Assembly: GCA_020057245.1 (NCBI GenBank)
Contig: JAGVGD010000133.1
Location: 1-35,551 of the forward strand
Direction of reading: 5' to 3'
DNA length: 35,551 nucleotides
Source of the DNA: Thiobacillus sp.
GTDB taxonomy: Bacteria; Pseudomonadota; Gammaproteobacteria; Burkholderiales; Thiobacillaceae
The notes beneath the pieces were generated by a model. That model saw only the letters and a list, made by a program, of their open reading frames with translations. It ran no database searches and was not told the DNA's origin. Both the position numbers and the translations under genes were made by a program. Below are positions 24,961 to 34,611 of the stretch, piece after piece. Position 1 is the stretch's first letter; each line of letters starts with the position of its first letter.

Positions 24961-26142
24961 CTATAGCTGATCGGGTAGGGCCTTGGCGTCGCGCAGCAGC
25001 AGTCCCAGCATCAGCGCGGCGAGCGCCAGAATCGCCGCCAGCAGGCCAAAGGCGCTGCCGTAGCCGGCGAAACCGATCATGAAGCCCGTGAGGACCGGGC
25101 CGATGGACTGGCCGACGTCCATGACGGTTCTGAGCACGCCCATCGACGAGCCGAAGCGGCCGTCGCGGGTGAGGTCGGCGACCAGCGCGGTGGTGGACGA
25201 GGTGACGGTGGCAAAGCCGATGCCGAACACCAGACTCAGTACAGTCAGGCTGATGAAGCCGGAGGCGAACGGCAGCAGCGCGATGCTCGCCGCACCGACC
25301 AGCAGCCCCGGCAGAATGACGGCGGTGCGGCCGACGCGGTCGGAAATCCGCCCCATGACGGGTTTGGCGAACACGATGCTGACCAGCTGCACGCCGAGGA
25401 TGATGCCGATCTGCCAGGCCGGGATACCGAGCGAGGCGGCGTACAAGGCGAGAAAGGCTTCGACCGCGCCGAACACGAGGTATTGCGCGGCTTCGACGGC
25501 GCTCACCAGCATGATGCCGCGATCGCGCAGCACGGTGGTGAGGTTGGCCCAGAAGTGCGGCCGTTCGCGCCGGGTGGCTGCGGCGTGATCGCCATCGCGC
25601 AGCAGCAGGCCCGCCGCAAGGGCGATCACGCCGCTGATGGCGCAGGCGATATAGACCGCCTGGTAGCTCGCCAGCGAGATCAGCGCGCCGCCGAGAAAAG
25701 GCGCGACGGAGCGGCCGACGATGGTGACCGAGGAATAGGTGGAAATGCGCGCCGCGCGGTCGGCAGTGTAGCGCTCGGCGATGGCCGCGGTGGCCACGGT
25801 GCCGAAAATGGCGGTGGCAAAGCCGTGGTAGAAGCGCACCGCCATCAATTGCCAGGCGTTGTCGATCAGCAGGTACAGAAATGGCGCGGTGGCAAATACG
25901 ACCAGCGACGCCAGCAGCAGCCGCCGTTTGCCGAAGCGGTCGGACAGCACCCCCGCCGGGTAACTGACCAGGACGCCGGGGATCGTCGAGGCCATGATGA
26001 TCCAGCCGATCTCGCTGGGCGTGGCGTGAAGCGACTGGGCGAACAACGGCAGCACCGGCGTTTTCGACAGGGTCGAGCTGAGGATGGCCAGCCCGCCGAT
26101 GATTGAGATCAGAATGAAAAAAGTGGGGTGGGCGGGCTTCAT
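24961..26142 (-). CDS. Major facilitator superfamily transporter
   Basis: From ATG 26142 (MKPAHPTFFILISIIGGL) the protein has 393 residues and about twelve membrane segments. The MFS loop 2-3 signature appears as GVLSDRFGKRRLL (about residues 62-74) and its counterpart in the second half as GRISDRVGRTAVILPG. It is an inner-membrane secondary transporter, probably a drug/metabolite exporter type; no substrate motif is visible. The frame continues upstream to an ATG at 26259, which would add a Cys/His-rich 39-residue N-terminus (CRHCSC, DACVHTPH, DACCP). That extension overlaps a palindrome at 26184-26197, so the shorter start is favoured but not certain. A Cys-rich exported protein gene follows. 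Confidence 0.85.
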   Translation of the reverse strand: MKPAHPTFFILISIIGGLAILSSTLSKTPVLPLFAQSLHATPSEIGWIIMASTIPGVLVSYPAGVLSDRFGKRRLLLASLVVFATAPFLYLLIDNAWQLMAVRFYHGFATAIFGTVATAAIAERYTADRAARISTYSSVTIVGRSVAPFLGGALISLASYQAVYIACAISGVIALAAGLLLRDGDHAAATRRERPHFWANLTTVLRDRGIMLVSAVEAAQYLVFGAVEAFLALYAASLGIPAWQIGIILGVQLVSIVFAKPVMGRISDRVGRTAVILPGLLVGAASIALLPFASGFISLTVLSLVFGIGFATVTSSTTALVADLTRDGRFGSSMGVLRTVMDVGQSIGPVLTGFMIGFAGYGSAFGLLAAILALAALMLGLLLRDAKALPDQL

Positions 26143-26183
26143 CGGGCAGCAGGCGTCGGGTGCGTTGAGGTCGGGTTTTTCCC

Positions 26184-26197
26184 CACACTGTAGTGTG
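26184..26197. promoter_or_regulatory. Candidate operator palindrome upstream of the MFS gene
   Basis: CACACT-GT-AGTGTG is a perfect inverted repeat with a 2-base spacer, 42 bp upstream of the favoured MFS start. More GTGTG units follow on its right. It looks like a repressor binding site. If the longer MFS start is used it would be coding. Confidence 0.4.
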
Positions 26198-26376
26198 AAA
26201 GTGTGCGGCGTGTGAACGCAAGCGTCGGGCGGGCAGCTGCAATGGCGGCATGGCTGCATCGGCAAGCGTTCTCAGGTACAGTCCGCGCTGCTGCTGCAAG
26301 CGTATCGGGCCAGCTTTTCGATACGTGAATAACGGCCGCTTTGACATTGGATCAACGATTTTCAAGTGGACGCTCG

Positions 26377-27102
26377 ATGGAGTCACCCCTGCCAGATCGC
26401 CTCAAGAACCCCCGTATCCTGCTGGCGGACGATGACGAATTCATTCGTCGCGTGGTGCGGCATGTGTTGCTGGGACTGGGTTTTGAACACATCAGGGAAG
26501 TCGAGGATGGCGACGGCGTCAAGGCGCTGCTGGGAACGACTCCTTTCGATCTGTTGATCTCCGATGTGCAAATGCCGGGGATTAATGGCGTCGAGCTGCT
26601 GCGCCAGATTCGCTGCGGGCAGACCGATGCTCCCGCCGATCTTCCCGTCATTATCCTGACCTCTTTTTCCAATACCGATGTGTTGACCGCCACCCTGGCG
26701 CTGGATGTGAATGGTTTCCTGGTGAAGCCGATCAAACCTGCGACGGTTCAGGCCAAGATCAATCAGGCGCTTGGCGAACGGGCTCCAGTACGCCCTGCGC
26801 AAGCGTATGCGGGGGTCAATACTTCGCTTGCCAGTCTGGCGACCAACCAGGCCCCCAGCCCGCCTGTGGCCAGTGTCACCCGCCCCGTTGCCAAGCCGGA
26901 TGCCGGTTCGAATGAGGCGGACGAGGTAAGGGTGCGCGATCTGAGCCCCGGCATGGTGCTGGCCCGGGCGGTCTATCTGGGGGATGGAACCTTGCTGCTT
27001 GGCAGCGGCCATTCGATCGGGCGTATTACGATCAATCGCCTTCAGGAAATGCGCGAAGTGCTCAGGGACGATACGTGTTGGGTGATGCGGCGTAGCGCCT
27101 GA
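26377..27102 (+). CDS. Response regulator (CheY-like receiver plus short C-terminal domain)
   Basis: A 241-residue protein from ATG 26377. The receiver is complete: acidic cluster ADDDE (18-20), phosphoacceptor Asp63 (LLISDVQMPG), Thr in ILTSFS and Lys117 (LVKPIKP). After a Pro/Ala linker comes VRDLSPGMVLARAVYLGDGTLLL (about 185-210), a segment that normally sits in front of, or beside, HD-GYP domains. Here no HD-GYP follows, so this is a stand-alone adaptor. It converges with the hybrid kinase gene (9 bp between stops), a likely phosphorelay partner. The frame also opens at a TTG at 26341. Confidence 0.88.
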   Translation: MESPLPDRLKNPRILLADDDEFIRRVVRHVLLGLGFEHIREVEDGDGVKALLGTTPFDLLISDVQMPGINGVELLRQIRCGQTDAPADLPVIILTSFSNTDVLTATLALDVNGFLVKPIKPATVQAKINQALGERAPVRPAQAYAGVNTSLASLATNQAPSPPVASVTRPVAKPDAGSNEADEVRVRDLSPGMVLARAVYLGDGTLLLGSGHSIGRITINRLQEMREVLRDDTCWVMRRSA

Positions 27103-27111
27103 CTTATCCAT

Positions 27112-30100
27112 TCACGCCGATGTTGACTGGGTGTAGCGGTCGACCCATGCGCGAACCTGGCAAAAAAGCGCAGGAAATGCACCCATTTGGGTATCGATGA
27201 CCGGCAAGTCCGCCTGCTTGCCTGCCTGTTCCAGCGCCAGACAGCAATCCGCCAGGGCGTGTGCGCCGACCGTGCGGGCCGATGATTTCAGGCGATGTGC
27301 CAATCGTCCGATTTCGTCGGAGTTGTGGTCCTGGTAGGCCTGCTGCATCTCGATTACGGTGCTTTCTCCGCTGCGCAAAAAGTCCCTGTAAAAATCGGCA
27401 AGCATGGCCGGGTCATCCATGCCGAGCACCTCGACCAGGGATTGCACATCCACGACTGCCGTGTCATCGCCCGTATCGATTGCAACCGATGTTTCGGGCG
27501 CCGATTCCGCTGCCGGTTCGGTGGGGTCAACCCACTCGACCGGTTCGGTCATGGCGGGCGCGGGCATCCACTTGAGTATTTTGTCCCTGAGCAGTTCCAG
27601 CTGGATGGGTTTGGTGAGGTAATCGTCCATCCCGGCGGCAATGCATTTTTTGTCGGTTCCTTTCAGGGCATCCGCCGTGATTGCGACGATAGGCAGACGC
27701 CGGCCCTCGTCTTCCTCGGTGCGTATGGCGTGTGACAGTTCATAGCCGTCCATTTCTGGCATGTGACAGTCAGTCAGCAGCAGGCTATAACGGCCGCTTC
27801 GCCATTTCTCCAGGGCAATCCGCCCATCTCCGGCAATCTCGGCTGCGTAGCCCAGCACGCCTAGCTGGTGCAGCAAAACCTGCTGGTTCGTTTCGTTGTC
27901 TTCAGCGATCAGAATCAGCTGCCCAAGCGCTTCGGCTTCATCTACCGTCATCGGCGCGCGGCGGGTTTCAGCCGATTGCGCGGGTTGTTCAGCTTCGAGG
28001 GGAATGCGACCCGAAGCGGCTGCAACAGCGAGGAGAAATTTCTCGCGATGCAGCGCATCCAGATCGATTGCCAGGTCGTCGGCGCCGTCGGGACGCGGAT
28101 AGCGCCGCTGGCCGCGCTCCAGGAAAACGAAATGGACCGGAGTCCCGGGTAAATCTTCGACGACGCACTCCCTCAGCAGTTGCCCAATGCGGCTGTCGCC
28201 CATCGTGTCGATGACGATGACCAGTGCTGCATGGCTGGCGGCCAGTTCTTTCGCCAGCAGTGACAAGGCTTCCGAATCCGGAACGGGCCAGACCGCTGCA
28301 CCTGCATGGGTCAGATAACGTTCAAGGAAACCCGCAACGGCCTGATCTGGACACAACAAGGGAACGGACAGTCCCGTCAGGTCGTATCGGGCGTGTCCGT
28401 GTTCCTGGGGGACGGTTTCAAGGTCCAGGAACACGCTGAACAGGGAGCCTTTGCCGTCTGTGCTCTGGAGTTCAATTTGCCCGCCCATCATGTCGGTCAG
28501 GCGCCGGCAAATGGTCAGCCCCAGACCCGTGCCGCCATATCGCCGCGTGGTGGAACTCTCGGCCTGGCTAAACGGGCGAAAGAGTTTGGCTTGCCCCTCT
28601 GGGCTGATGCCGATCCCATTGTCTGCAACATGCATCGCCACGCGGATGCGTCCGGGCACAGGGGAAGGAACGGCTTCAATCCGCATCTCGACGCGCCCGG
28701 TCACTGAAGCAGCGTTGCCGGTGAACTTGGCCGCGTTGCCTCCCAGGTTGAACAAAATCTGGCGCAGGCGAACGGGGTCGCCGTAGACCTGGGGCAGTGC
28801 GGGGTCGCAATAGGTGAACAGTTGAATTTTTTTCCTGGCCGCAAGCGGGTACAGGGTGTCGCCCACGCCTTCGAGAACGGCGCTCAGATCGACTGGCAGA
28901 TGCTCGATTTCGAGGCGACCAGCTTCTATCTTCGAGAAATCAAGAATGTCGTCAATGATGCTCAACAGGCTGAAAGCGGAGTCGCGGATGGTTTTGGTGA
29001 GGTCTTGCTGCTCGCCATTCAGCGGGGTGTGGCATAACACATCGATCATGCCGACCACGCCATTCATCGGCGTGCGGATTTCATGACTCATGGCGGCGAG
29101 GAATGACGATTTTGCCTGGTTGGCAATTTCTGCACTTTCCTTGGCATTGCGCAGCGCAATCTCGGTGTCCTTTTCGGCCGTCACATCGAAATTGAGTCCG
29201 TAGGCTGCGAGCGGGGCACTGTCCTGATCTCGCTCGATGTTGGCGGTCACGTGAAGGTGACGCAGGGTGTCGTCGGGTTGGACGATGCGATAGTCCCAGA
29301 CGAAGTGGCTGGTTTGCTCGTCACTCATGGCCTCCATCAATGCGCCCTGGGTCCACGGAAAATCATCGGGGTGGATCCGTTCCGCCCAGTCTGCATATCG
29401 ACCGCCAAATGCCTCTCTGTTCAGGCCCAGCATGGCCAAGGCATGATCATCCAGGGTGAGCGTGCCCGTTGAAAAATCCAGGTGCCAGTATCCCGCGCCC
29501 GCGCCCAGGAGCGAAAGCTCGATGACCCGCTCCTTTTGCATCAATTGGGCCAGGGTCTGTTCGGCAAGGTTCCTGGCCTGACTCAAGTTTGACTCGGCCA
29601 GAACCCGGCGGGTGATGTCGTGCAGCGAACAGACAACATGGCGGTTGACTTGCGTGATTTCGCTGGCGGAGAGGTGGATCGGAAAATGCGTTCCGTCTGC
29701 CCCGCGGGCATCTATTTGTGCAGTAAATGGCGTGATGGAAGGAGATGAGGTTTCAGGATGGTTGCGCAAAAACCCCTCAATCTGGCTGCGGCCCTGCTCG
29801 GACACAAGCATGCCGATGTCCTTGCCCAGGAGGCTGCGGCTTCCATATCCAAACAGTCTGCTTGCAGCGTCGTTGATGGATACGATATGCGCTTGGCGAT
29901 CCAGGACCACTATGCTTTCTGCAACCGCGTTGATAATGGATTCACACCGCTGTTCCGAGGCCAGCCTCTGATTGAGCCTGGAGAGGTAATACCCAATCAG
30001 TGCGGTCCAGATCCCGGCGCTGAGCAGGATGCCCGCCACGCGATAGGCCGGATTGAGCGGTATCGCGAGGGAGGCCAGAAACAGCCCGCAAGCGCTGCTG

Positions 30101-30171
30101 GCCAAGGCCACGAAACCGAACAGTTTGGTTGGGCTTACTGAATGCTGTTTGTCGCCATCAAATCTATGCAT
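27112..30171 (-). CDS. Hybrid sensor histidine kinase with PAS, receiver and Hpt domains
   Basis: About 1019 residues from ATG 30171 (a GTG at 30180 is also open). Order: two membrane helices (about 15-65), PAS 1 (about 77-190), a PAS/PAC 2 (about 220-335), HisKA with His363 ([11 protein letters not shown]), HATPase with [15 protein letters not shown] and GGTGLGLTI, a degenerate receiver-like region (about 600-715), a receiver with phospho-Asp801 ([13 protein letters not shown]) and Lys in LTKPIQ, and Hpt with His959 ([14 protein letters not shown]). It is a BarA/ArcB-type four-step phosphorelay on one inner-membrane chain. The signal is unknown. The convergent CheY-like gene may be its target. 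Confidence 0.94.
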   Translation of the reverse strand: MHRFDGDKQHSVSPTKLFGFVALASSACGLFLASLAIPLNPAYRVAGILLSAGIWTALIGYYLSRLNQRLASEQRCESIINAVAESIVVLDRQAHIVSINDAASRLFGYGSRSLLGKDIGMLVSEQGRSQIEGFLRNHPETSSPSITPFTAQIDARGADGTHFPIHLSASEITQVNRHVVCSLHDITRRVLAESNLSQARNLAEQTLAQLMQKERVIELSLLGAGAGYWHLDFSTGTLTLDDHALAMLGLNREAFGGRYADWAERIHPDDFPWTQGALMEAMSDEQTSHFVWDYRIVQPDDTLRHLHVTANIERDQDSAPLAAYGLNFDVTAEKDTEIALRNAKESAEIANQAKSSFLAAMSHEIRTPMNGVVGMIDVLCHTPLNGEQQDLTKTIRDSAFSLLSIIDDILDFSKIEAGRLEIEHLPVDLSAVLEGVGDTLYPLAARKKIQLFTYCDPALPQVYGDPVRLRQILFNLGGNAAKFTGNAASVTGRVEMRIEAVPSPVPGRIRVAMHVADNGIGISPEGQAKLFRPFSQAESSTTRRYGGTGLGLTICRRLTDMMGGQIELQSTDGKGSLFSVFLDLETVPQEHGHARYDLTGLSVPLLCPDQAVAGFLERYLTHAGAAVWPVPDSEALSLLAKELAASHAALVIVIDTMGDSRIGQLLRECVVEDLPGTPVHFVFLERGQRRYPRPDGADDLAIDLDALHREKFLLAVAAASGRIPLEAEQPAQSAETRRAPMTVDEAEALGQLILIAEDNETNQQVLLHQLGVLGYAAEIAGDGRIALEKWRSGRYSLLLTDCHMPEMDGYELSHAIRTEEDEGRRLPIVAITADALKGTDKKCIAAGMDDYLTKPIQLELLRDKILKWMPAPAMTEPVEWVDPTEPAAESAPETSVAIDTGDDTAVVDVQSLVEVLGMDDPAMLADFYRDFLRSGESTVIEMQQAYQDHNSDEIGRLAHRLKSSARTVGAHALADCCLALEQAGKQADLPVIDTQMGAFPALFCQVRAWVDRYTQSTSA

Positions 30172-30489
30172 GTCTGGCACTTCAAGAATGCCGCTGTGTT
30201 CTCGGCGTATTCACAGTCGTGAGGAAAGAGGTGGAGAGGTTAATGGTCGCGTCCATACGTGTTCCAGGCGCTCGTCAGCAACAATAAGCGGAGTGTAACA
30301 ACCGGCTTGGGCTTTGGTGTGTCCGTCAATCAATATGATCACCGCCGCTGTGAGCTGATGTGTAAGCAGGTTAACGGGCCATGATTCGTCCGTGAGTAGA
30401 CTGGGCTTCGGACACCTCACAGCAATGGCGTTCGGGCAGCCAGTCTTGCGCAATAATCAGGGAACTTCATACAGGCCTGAAACCACACC
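30172..30489. other. Intergenic region, no gene recognised
   Basis: This 318-bp gap separates the divergent hybrid kinase and Lon-related protease genes. An 80-codon minus-strand frame at 30211-30453 lacks a ribosome site and resembles no known protein, so I do not call it. No convincing promoter, palindrome or terminator stands out, though at least one promoter for each flanking gene must lie here. Confidence 0.6.
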
Positions 30490-32931
30490 ATGCCGATAGC
30501 CACGCTCACGCCTGCCGAACTCCGCCTGACCATCGACCCCGCTTCGCTGGGGTTTGCCGACACGGCCGAGCTGCAGCAGGAGCCGCTGCCGTGGATCGGC
30601 CAGGCGCGCGCGGAAGCCGCCGCGCGATTCGGCCTGGGCATGGATCAGCCCGACTACAACCTGTTCGTGCTGGGCGAGGTCGGCAGCGGCCGCTCGTCGC
30701 TGCTGAAACAGGCGATGCAGGCAGTGGCCGCAGGCAAACGGGTGCCGCCCGATCTCTGTTATCTGTACAACTTCGACGCACCGGAGCGCCCGCTGGCGCT
30801 TCGCCTGCCGGCGGGCGAGGGCCGGCTGCTGCGCCAGTTGCTGGCGCAGGCGGTGAAAACCCTGCAAGCCGAAATCCCGCAGCGGCTGGAAGGCCAGGAT
30901 TACAAGGCCGAGAGCGAACGCATCGAGCAAGCCTGGAAAGACGACGTGGCCCAGCACTACGCTGCGCTGACGGCGTTTGCCGAGGCGCGCAGCTTTTCGT
31001 TGCATCGCGACGAGGGGCGCATGGTGTTCACCCTCACGGGCAAGAAGGGCCAGGCGCTGACCGAGGACGAAGTGCTGGCGCTGCCAAAGACGCGCCGTGT
31101 CGAAGTGGAACGGGCCGAGCAGGAGCTGCGCGCCGAGATCACCCGTTACATCGAGAAAACCCAGCCGCTCGAGCGCGCGATGAACGAGGCCCTGGCAGCG
31201 TTGCGCCGGCAGGTGGTGAAGCCGCTGCTGGACGGCGAAAAGCAGGCTATCCGTGCCGGCCTCAAAAAGCAGATCAAGGACGCCGCCAAGCTCAACGCCT
31301 GGCTTGATGCGATCGGCCAGGACGTGTTCGACAACCTGGAGCTGTTTCAGCGCCAAGGCGAGGTGGAAGGCCAGCAGGAAGCGCTGCAGATCGTGCTGGC
31401 GCGTTATCGCGTCAATCTGGTGGTCGACAACAGCGGGCTTGCCGGCGCGCCGGTGATCGTCGAGGACAACCCGCTGTTTCGCGCGCTGTTCGGCAGCATC
31501 GAATACCAGTCCGAAAACGACGTGCTGATGACCGATTTTTCGCGCATCCGCGCCGGCAGCCTGCTGCAGGCGCACGGCGGCTTTCTGATGCTGCATCTGC
31601 ACGACGTGCTGGCCGATCCGCTGGTGTGGGAAAAGCTGCGGCGCTTCCTGCGCAGCGGCCGCTTGCAGATCGAGGAGCCGGGCGTGTCGTTTTCGCCGAT
31701 TGCGGCGGTGTCGCTGGTGCCGGAAGCGATCGATATCGAGGTCAAACTGGTGATGATCGGTTCGCGCGAACAGTATTACGAACTGCAGGAGGCGGCGCCG
31801 GAGATTTCCCGGCACTTCCGCGCCAAGGTGGATTTCGCCGAGAGCTTTGCGGCGAGTGCCGACAGCCATCGCGCTTCGTCGATTTTCGTCGCGCACGCCT
31901 GCCGCGAGCATGGCCTGCCGCATTTTTCCGCAGCGGCGGTGGCGCGTCTGCTGGAAGAATCGCACCGCGAAGCGGGTGACCAGACGCGCGAAAGCGCGAT
32001 CTTTGCGCGCACCGAGGCGTGGGTGATGGAAAGCGCGGCGGTCTGCCGCGCGCGCGGACCGGGTCTGGTCACCGCGGCCGATGTCGAGGCGGCGCTGGTG
32101 GCCCACACGGCGCGGCACGATTACCCGGAGCAGCGGCTGCGCGAAGAAATCGCGAATGGCGATGTGCTGATCGAACTGCGCGGCGAGCGGGTGGGGCAGA
32201 TCAACGGGCTCACCCAGATCGATCTGGGCGATTACCGCTTTGGCCTGCCGGTGCGCCTGTCCGCCCACACCTACGCAGGCGAAGACGGCCTGCTCAACAT
32301 CGAGCGCGAAGTGGAGTTGTCCGGCCCGATCCACGACAAGGGCGTGTTCATCCTGCAGAACTATCTGGCGGCGTTGTTCGCGCACCTGGCGCCGCTCTCG
32401 CTCAATGCCTCGATCGTGTTCGAGCAGCAGTACCACGGCGTCGAGGGGGACTCTGCGTCGTGCGCCGAACTGTATGCGCTGCTGTCGGCGCTGTCTGGCT
32501 TGCCGCTCAAGCAGGGCATCGCCGTCACCGGCGCGGTCAACCAGCACGGCGAGGTGCTGCCGGTGGGCGGCATCAACGAAAAAATCGAAGGCTGGTTTCG
32601 CGTCTGCGAGGCCGCCGGCCTCGATGGCAGCCAGGGGGTACTGATCCCGCAGCGCAATCGGCGTCATCTGATGCTGGCGCCACCGCTGCTGGAAGCGGTC
32701 GCACAGGGGCGCTTCCACATCCACACCGCCGCCCACGTGAGCGAAGGCATCGAGCTGCTGACCGGCCTCGCAGCGGGCGAGCCCGGCGTGGCGGGGCACT
32801 ATCCCCATAACAGCGTGCTGGGACATGCGCAGGAGGCCCTGCAGGCGTTTCGCCGCGCCTGCCAGCAGCAGGAGCATCCACGGCCGCCGCGCCGGCATTT
32901 TCGAAACGGCGATGCGCCCAGGAAACGCTAG
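30490..32931 (+). CDS. Lon-related ATP-dependent protease (AAA family, YcbZ/LonH-like)
   Basis: This 813-residue protein belongs to the Lon-related putative protease group. It has a P-loop region LFVLGEVGSGRSSLLKQ (Arg in place of the usual Walker A Lys, which is frequent in this group), a long helical insertion (about 130-300), the second half of the ATPase (AHGGFLMLHLHDVL, Walker B-like), and a C-terminal Lon proteolytic domain with the Ser-Lys dyad Ser655 (VEGDSASCAEL) and Lys698 (GGINEKIEGW). It lacks the Lon N-terminal substrate domain. A basic tail ends the protein. It is likely a cytoplasmic quality-control or regulatory protease; substrates are unknown. Confidence 0.9.
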   Translation: MPIATLTPAELRLTIDPASLGFADTAELQQEPLPWIGQARAEAAARFGLGMDQPDYNLFVLGEVGSGRSSLLKQAMQAVAAGKRVPPDLCYLYNFDAPERPLALRLPAGEGRLLRQLLAQAVKTLQAEIPQRLEGQDYKAESERIEQAWKDDVAQHYAALTAFAEARSFSLHRDEGRMVFTLTGKKGQALTEDEVLALPKTRRVEVERAEQELRAEITRYIEKTQPLERAMNEALAALRRQVVKPLLDGEKQAIRAGLKKQIKDAAKLNAWLDAIGQDVFDNLELFQRQGEVEGQQEALQIVLARYRVNLVVDNSGLAGAPVIVEDNPLFRALFGSIEYQSENDVLMTDFSRIRAGSLLQAHGGFLMLHLHDVLADPLVWEKLRRFLRSGRLQIEEPGVSFSPIAAVSLVPEAIDIEVKLVMIGSREQYYELQEAAPEISRHFRAKVDFAESFAASADSHRASSIFVAHACREHGLPHFSAAAVARLLEESHREAGDQTRESAIFARTEAWVMESAAVCRARGPGLVTAADVEAALVAHTARHDYPEQRLREEIANGDVLIELRGERVGQINGLTQIDLGDYRFGLPVRLSAHTYAGEDGLLNIEREVELSGPIHDKGVFILQNYLAALFAHLAPLSLNASIVFEQQYHGVEGDSASCAELYALLSALSGLPLKQGIAVTGAVNQHGEVLPVGGINEKIEGWFRVCEAAGLDGSQGVLIPQRNRRHLMLAPPLLEAVAQGRFHIHTAAHVSEGIELLTGLAAGEPGVAGHYPHNSVLGHAQEALQAFRRACQQQEHPRPPRRHFRNGDAPRKR

Positions 32932-32984
32932 CAGAGCGGGGTGGCTGGACTATATTTAAAGCCATTCAACGCAAGGAGATGATC

Positions 32985-33461
32985 ATGAATCCACTGCATC
33001 GTATGGAACGTTTTCTCGACCAGCACATGATTCCGTTTGACCTGGTCGCGCACCCGCACACCCAAACCAGTGCCGAGACCGCCCGCGCGACCGGCGTGTC
33101 CCCCAGCCGGGTGGCCAAGGGCGTGTTGCTCGATGGCGTTGGCTGCCAGATGGTGGCGATGATTCCCGCCGACCAGGAAGTCCACCTGGGCAAGCTGGGG
33201 CTGGATCATGGCGTGGAATTCAGCCTGGCCGACGAGGCCAGCGTAAGCCGGCTGTTCACTGAATGCGAACCCGGCGTGGTGCCCGGTTTGCCGAATGCGT
33301 GGGGGGTGGAAATGGTGTGGGACGACGCACTGATGACGCAGCCCGACATTTATCTGGAGGCCGGCGACCACGAGCGCCTGCTGCATATCGAAACCCGCTA
33401 CCTGCGTGAAGCCTTCGGCGACGCGCCGCATTGCAGCTTCAGCCACGCGCGCATGCGCTGA
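32985..33461 (+). CDS. YbaK/EbsC-type aminoacyl-tRNA deacylase
   Basis: A 158-residue single-domain protein with the YbaK/ProRS-INS fold: SAETARATGVSPSRVAKGVLLD with the conserved Lys45, MIPADQEVHLGKL, and a GVVPGLPNAWGVEMVWD stretch in place of the usual G-SP.G. It should hydrolyse mischarged aminoacyl-tRNA in trans. I chose the second ATG (32985) because AAGGAG lies directly against the first ATG (32979) and six bases before the second. It follows the protease gene by about 50 bp. Which tRNA it edits cannot be told. Confidence 0.85.
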   Translation: MNPLHRMERFLDQHMIPFDLVAHPHTQTSAETARATGVSPSRVAKGVLLDGVGCQMVAMIPADQEVHLGKLGLDHGVEFSLADEASVSRLFTECEPGVVPGLPNAWGVEMVWDDALMTQPDIYLEAGDHERLLHIETRYLREAFGDAPHCSFSHARMR

Positions 33462-33574
33462 GGACGGGGCGCCTGCCGTGAGGTCAAGGCAGGGTGTTTT
33501 AAGCGCGGGTGATTTGCATTAGGCTTGCTCGTCCGGTGCGTCGCGGTGTTTGATCGTGGGCGTGCCGAACGAAC

Positions 33575-34141
33575 ATGGGTCTAATCGGTCACTCAGCTGT
33601 GAATTCAACTTCATCTGATTCTTCATCCAATCCGCATCGCGCAATTGGTCGCGGCATGGCGTGGCTCGCCAGCCTGGCCTTGCTGGGCGTGCTGTACCTG
33701 TTTTTCGACAGCAGCCTGCAGGCGCGCAACAACCCCAACCGGGCGTTGCAGATTGCCCCCGGCGCCGAGTTGGTGCTGCAGCGCAGCCGCGATGGTCACT
33801 ATGTTTTTCCCGGCGAGATCAACGGGCGACCAGTCAGTTTTCTACTGGATACCGGCGCAACCCTGGTGTCCGTTCCCGCACACCTGGCAGCAGGACTTGG
33901 GCTGGAGGCAGGAGCCCCGCAGCAGTCTATTACCGCGAATGGAACTGTGCTGACGCGCGCCACGCAAATTGGCATGCTGGCCTTCGGCCCGTTCAAACTG
34001 AGCGATGTGCGCGCCAGCATCAACCCCGGTATGCGGGACGATCAAGTTTTGCTGGGCATGAGCGTTTTGAAACAGCTGGAGTTCACCCAACGCGGAGATA
34101 CGCTGGTGCTGCGCTCCATGGACAATGAAAAAGAGTTTTGA
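33575..34141 (+). CDS. Membrane-anchored retropepsin-like aspartic protease (TIGR02281-type)
   Basis: The 188-residue protein has a short cytoplasmic tail, one membrane helix (about 29-47), then a single aspartic-protease domain with the catalytic LLDTGATLVSVP (Asp92) and a late DDQVLLGMSVLKQLEF. A single D-T-G lobe means it should work as a homodimer, as retropepsins do, on the periplasmic side. This clan AA family is common in proteobacteria, but substrates are largely unknown. An internal ATG at 33656 would drop most of the tail. Confidence 0.86.
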   Translation: MGLIGHSAVNSTSSDSSSNPHRAIGRGMAWLASLALLGVLYLFFDSSLQARNNPNRALQIAPGAELVLQRSRDGHYVFPGEINGRPVSFLLDTGATLVSVPAHLAAGLGLEAGAPQQSITANGTVLTRATQIGMLAFGPFKLSDVRASINPGMRDDQVLLGMSVLKQLEFTQRGDTLVLRSMDNEKEF

Positions 34142-34278
34142 CATCCCGGTTTTTTGTGATATTTATACGTTGTCAATTGGATTCAAGCTTTAAATTGCGG
34201 TACCTCTGGTAAGCGTTTTCCTTGAAATTCGATGGATAGAGCATGTTGCTCAATTTTTTTTGATAGATAGGAAATAAG

Positions 34279-34485
34279 ATGGAAACGGGTACTGTTAAGT
34301 GGTTTAACGACGCAAAAGGTTTTGGCTTTATTACCCCGGACAACGGCGGCGAAGATCTCTTTGCACACTTCTCCGCAATCAACTCCAGCGGCTTCAAGTC
34401 CCTGCAGGAAAACCAGAAAGTCAGCTTTGAAGTGACGACTGGCCCCAAGGGCAAGCAAGCATCGAACATCCAGGTTGTGTCGTAA
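34279..34485 (+). CDS. Cold shock protein, CspA family
   Basis: This 68-residue single cold-shock domain carries RNP1 KGFGFI and RNP2 DLFAHF, with the invariant GTVKWFND start. It binds single-stranded RNA/DNA and loosens mRNA structure. A 137-bp AT-rich upstream region with a run of eight T (34253-34260) and a short GATAGATAGGAAAT before the ATG resembles the long leaders of csp genes. A strong terminator follows. Whether this copy is cold-induced or constitutive cannot be told. Confidence 0.96.
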   Translation: METGTVKWFNDAKGFGFITPDNGGEDLFAHFSAINSSGFKSLQENQKVSFEVTTGPKGKQASNIQVVS

Positions 34486-34506
34486 TACTTCCGACCTGAT
34501 GTGAAG

Positions 34507-34532
34507 AAACCCCGGTTCGCCGGGGTTTTTTT
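34507..34532 (+). terminator. Rho-independent terminator of the cold shock gene
   Basis: A 9-bp stem (34507-34515 with 34520-34528) closes on a TTCG tetraloop, AAACCCCGG-TTCG-CCGGGGTTT, and is followed by more T residues. It lies 22 bp past the csp stop. The UUCG loop gives unusual stability. Confidence 0.92.
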
Positions 34533-34611
34533 ATTTATGCCCTCCGGGTGCATATGCCCCTCGAATCAGCCTCGCACTACAATCCGCCGCCTTCCTCACG
34601 AGTGAACCGAC

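Noticed and set aside
24929-26386. N-terminal part of a long minus-strand frame that ends with the Cys-rich exported protein
   Set aside because: This part is an Arg/His/Pro-rich out-of-frame reading of the MFS gene. The real short gene starts at 24928 with its own ribosome site and signal peptide.
30211-30453. 80-codon minus-strand frame in the intergenic gap
   Set aside because: No ribosome site, no motif, and divergent promoters are expected here.
30457-32898. Minus-strand frame of 813 codons opposite the Lon-related protease
   Set aside because: Same length as the sense gene by high-GC mirroring; no protein motif, while the sense frame has protease and P-loop motifs.
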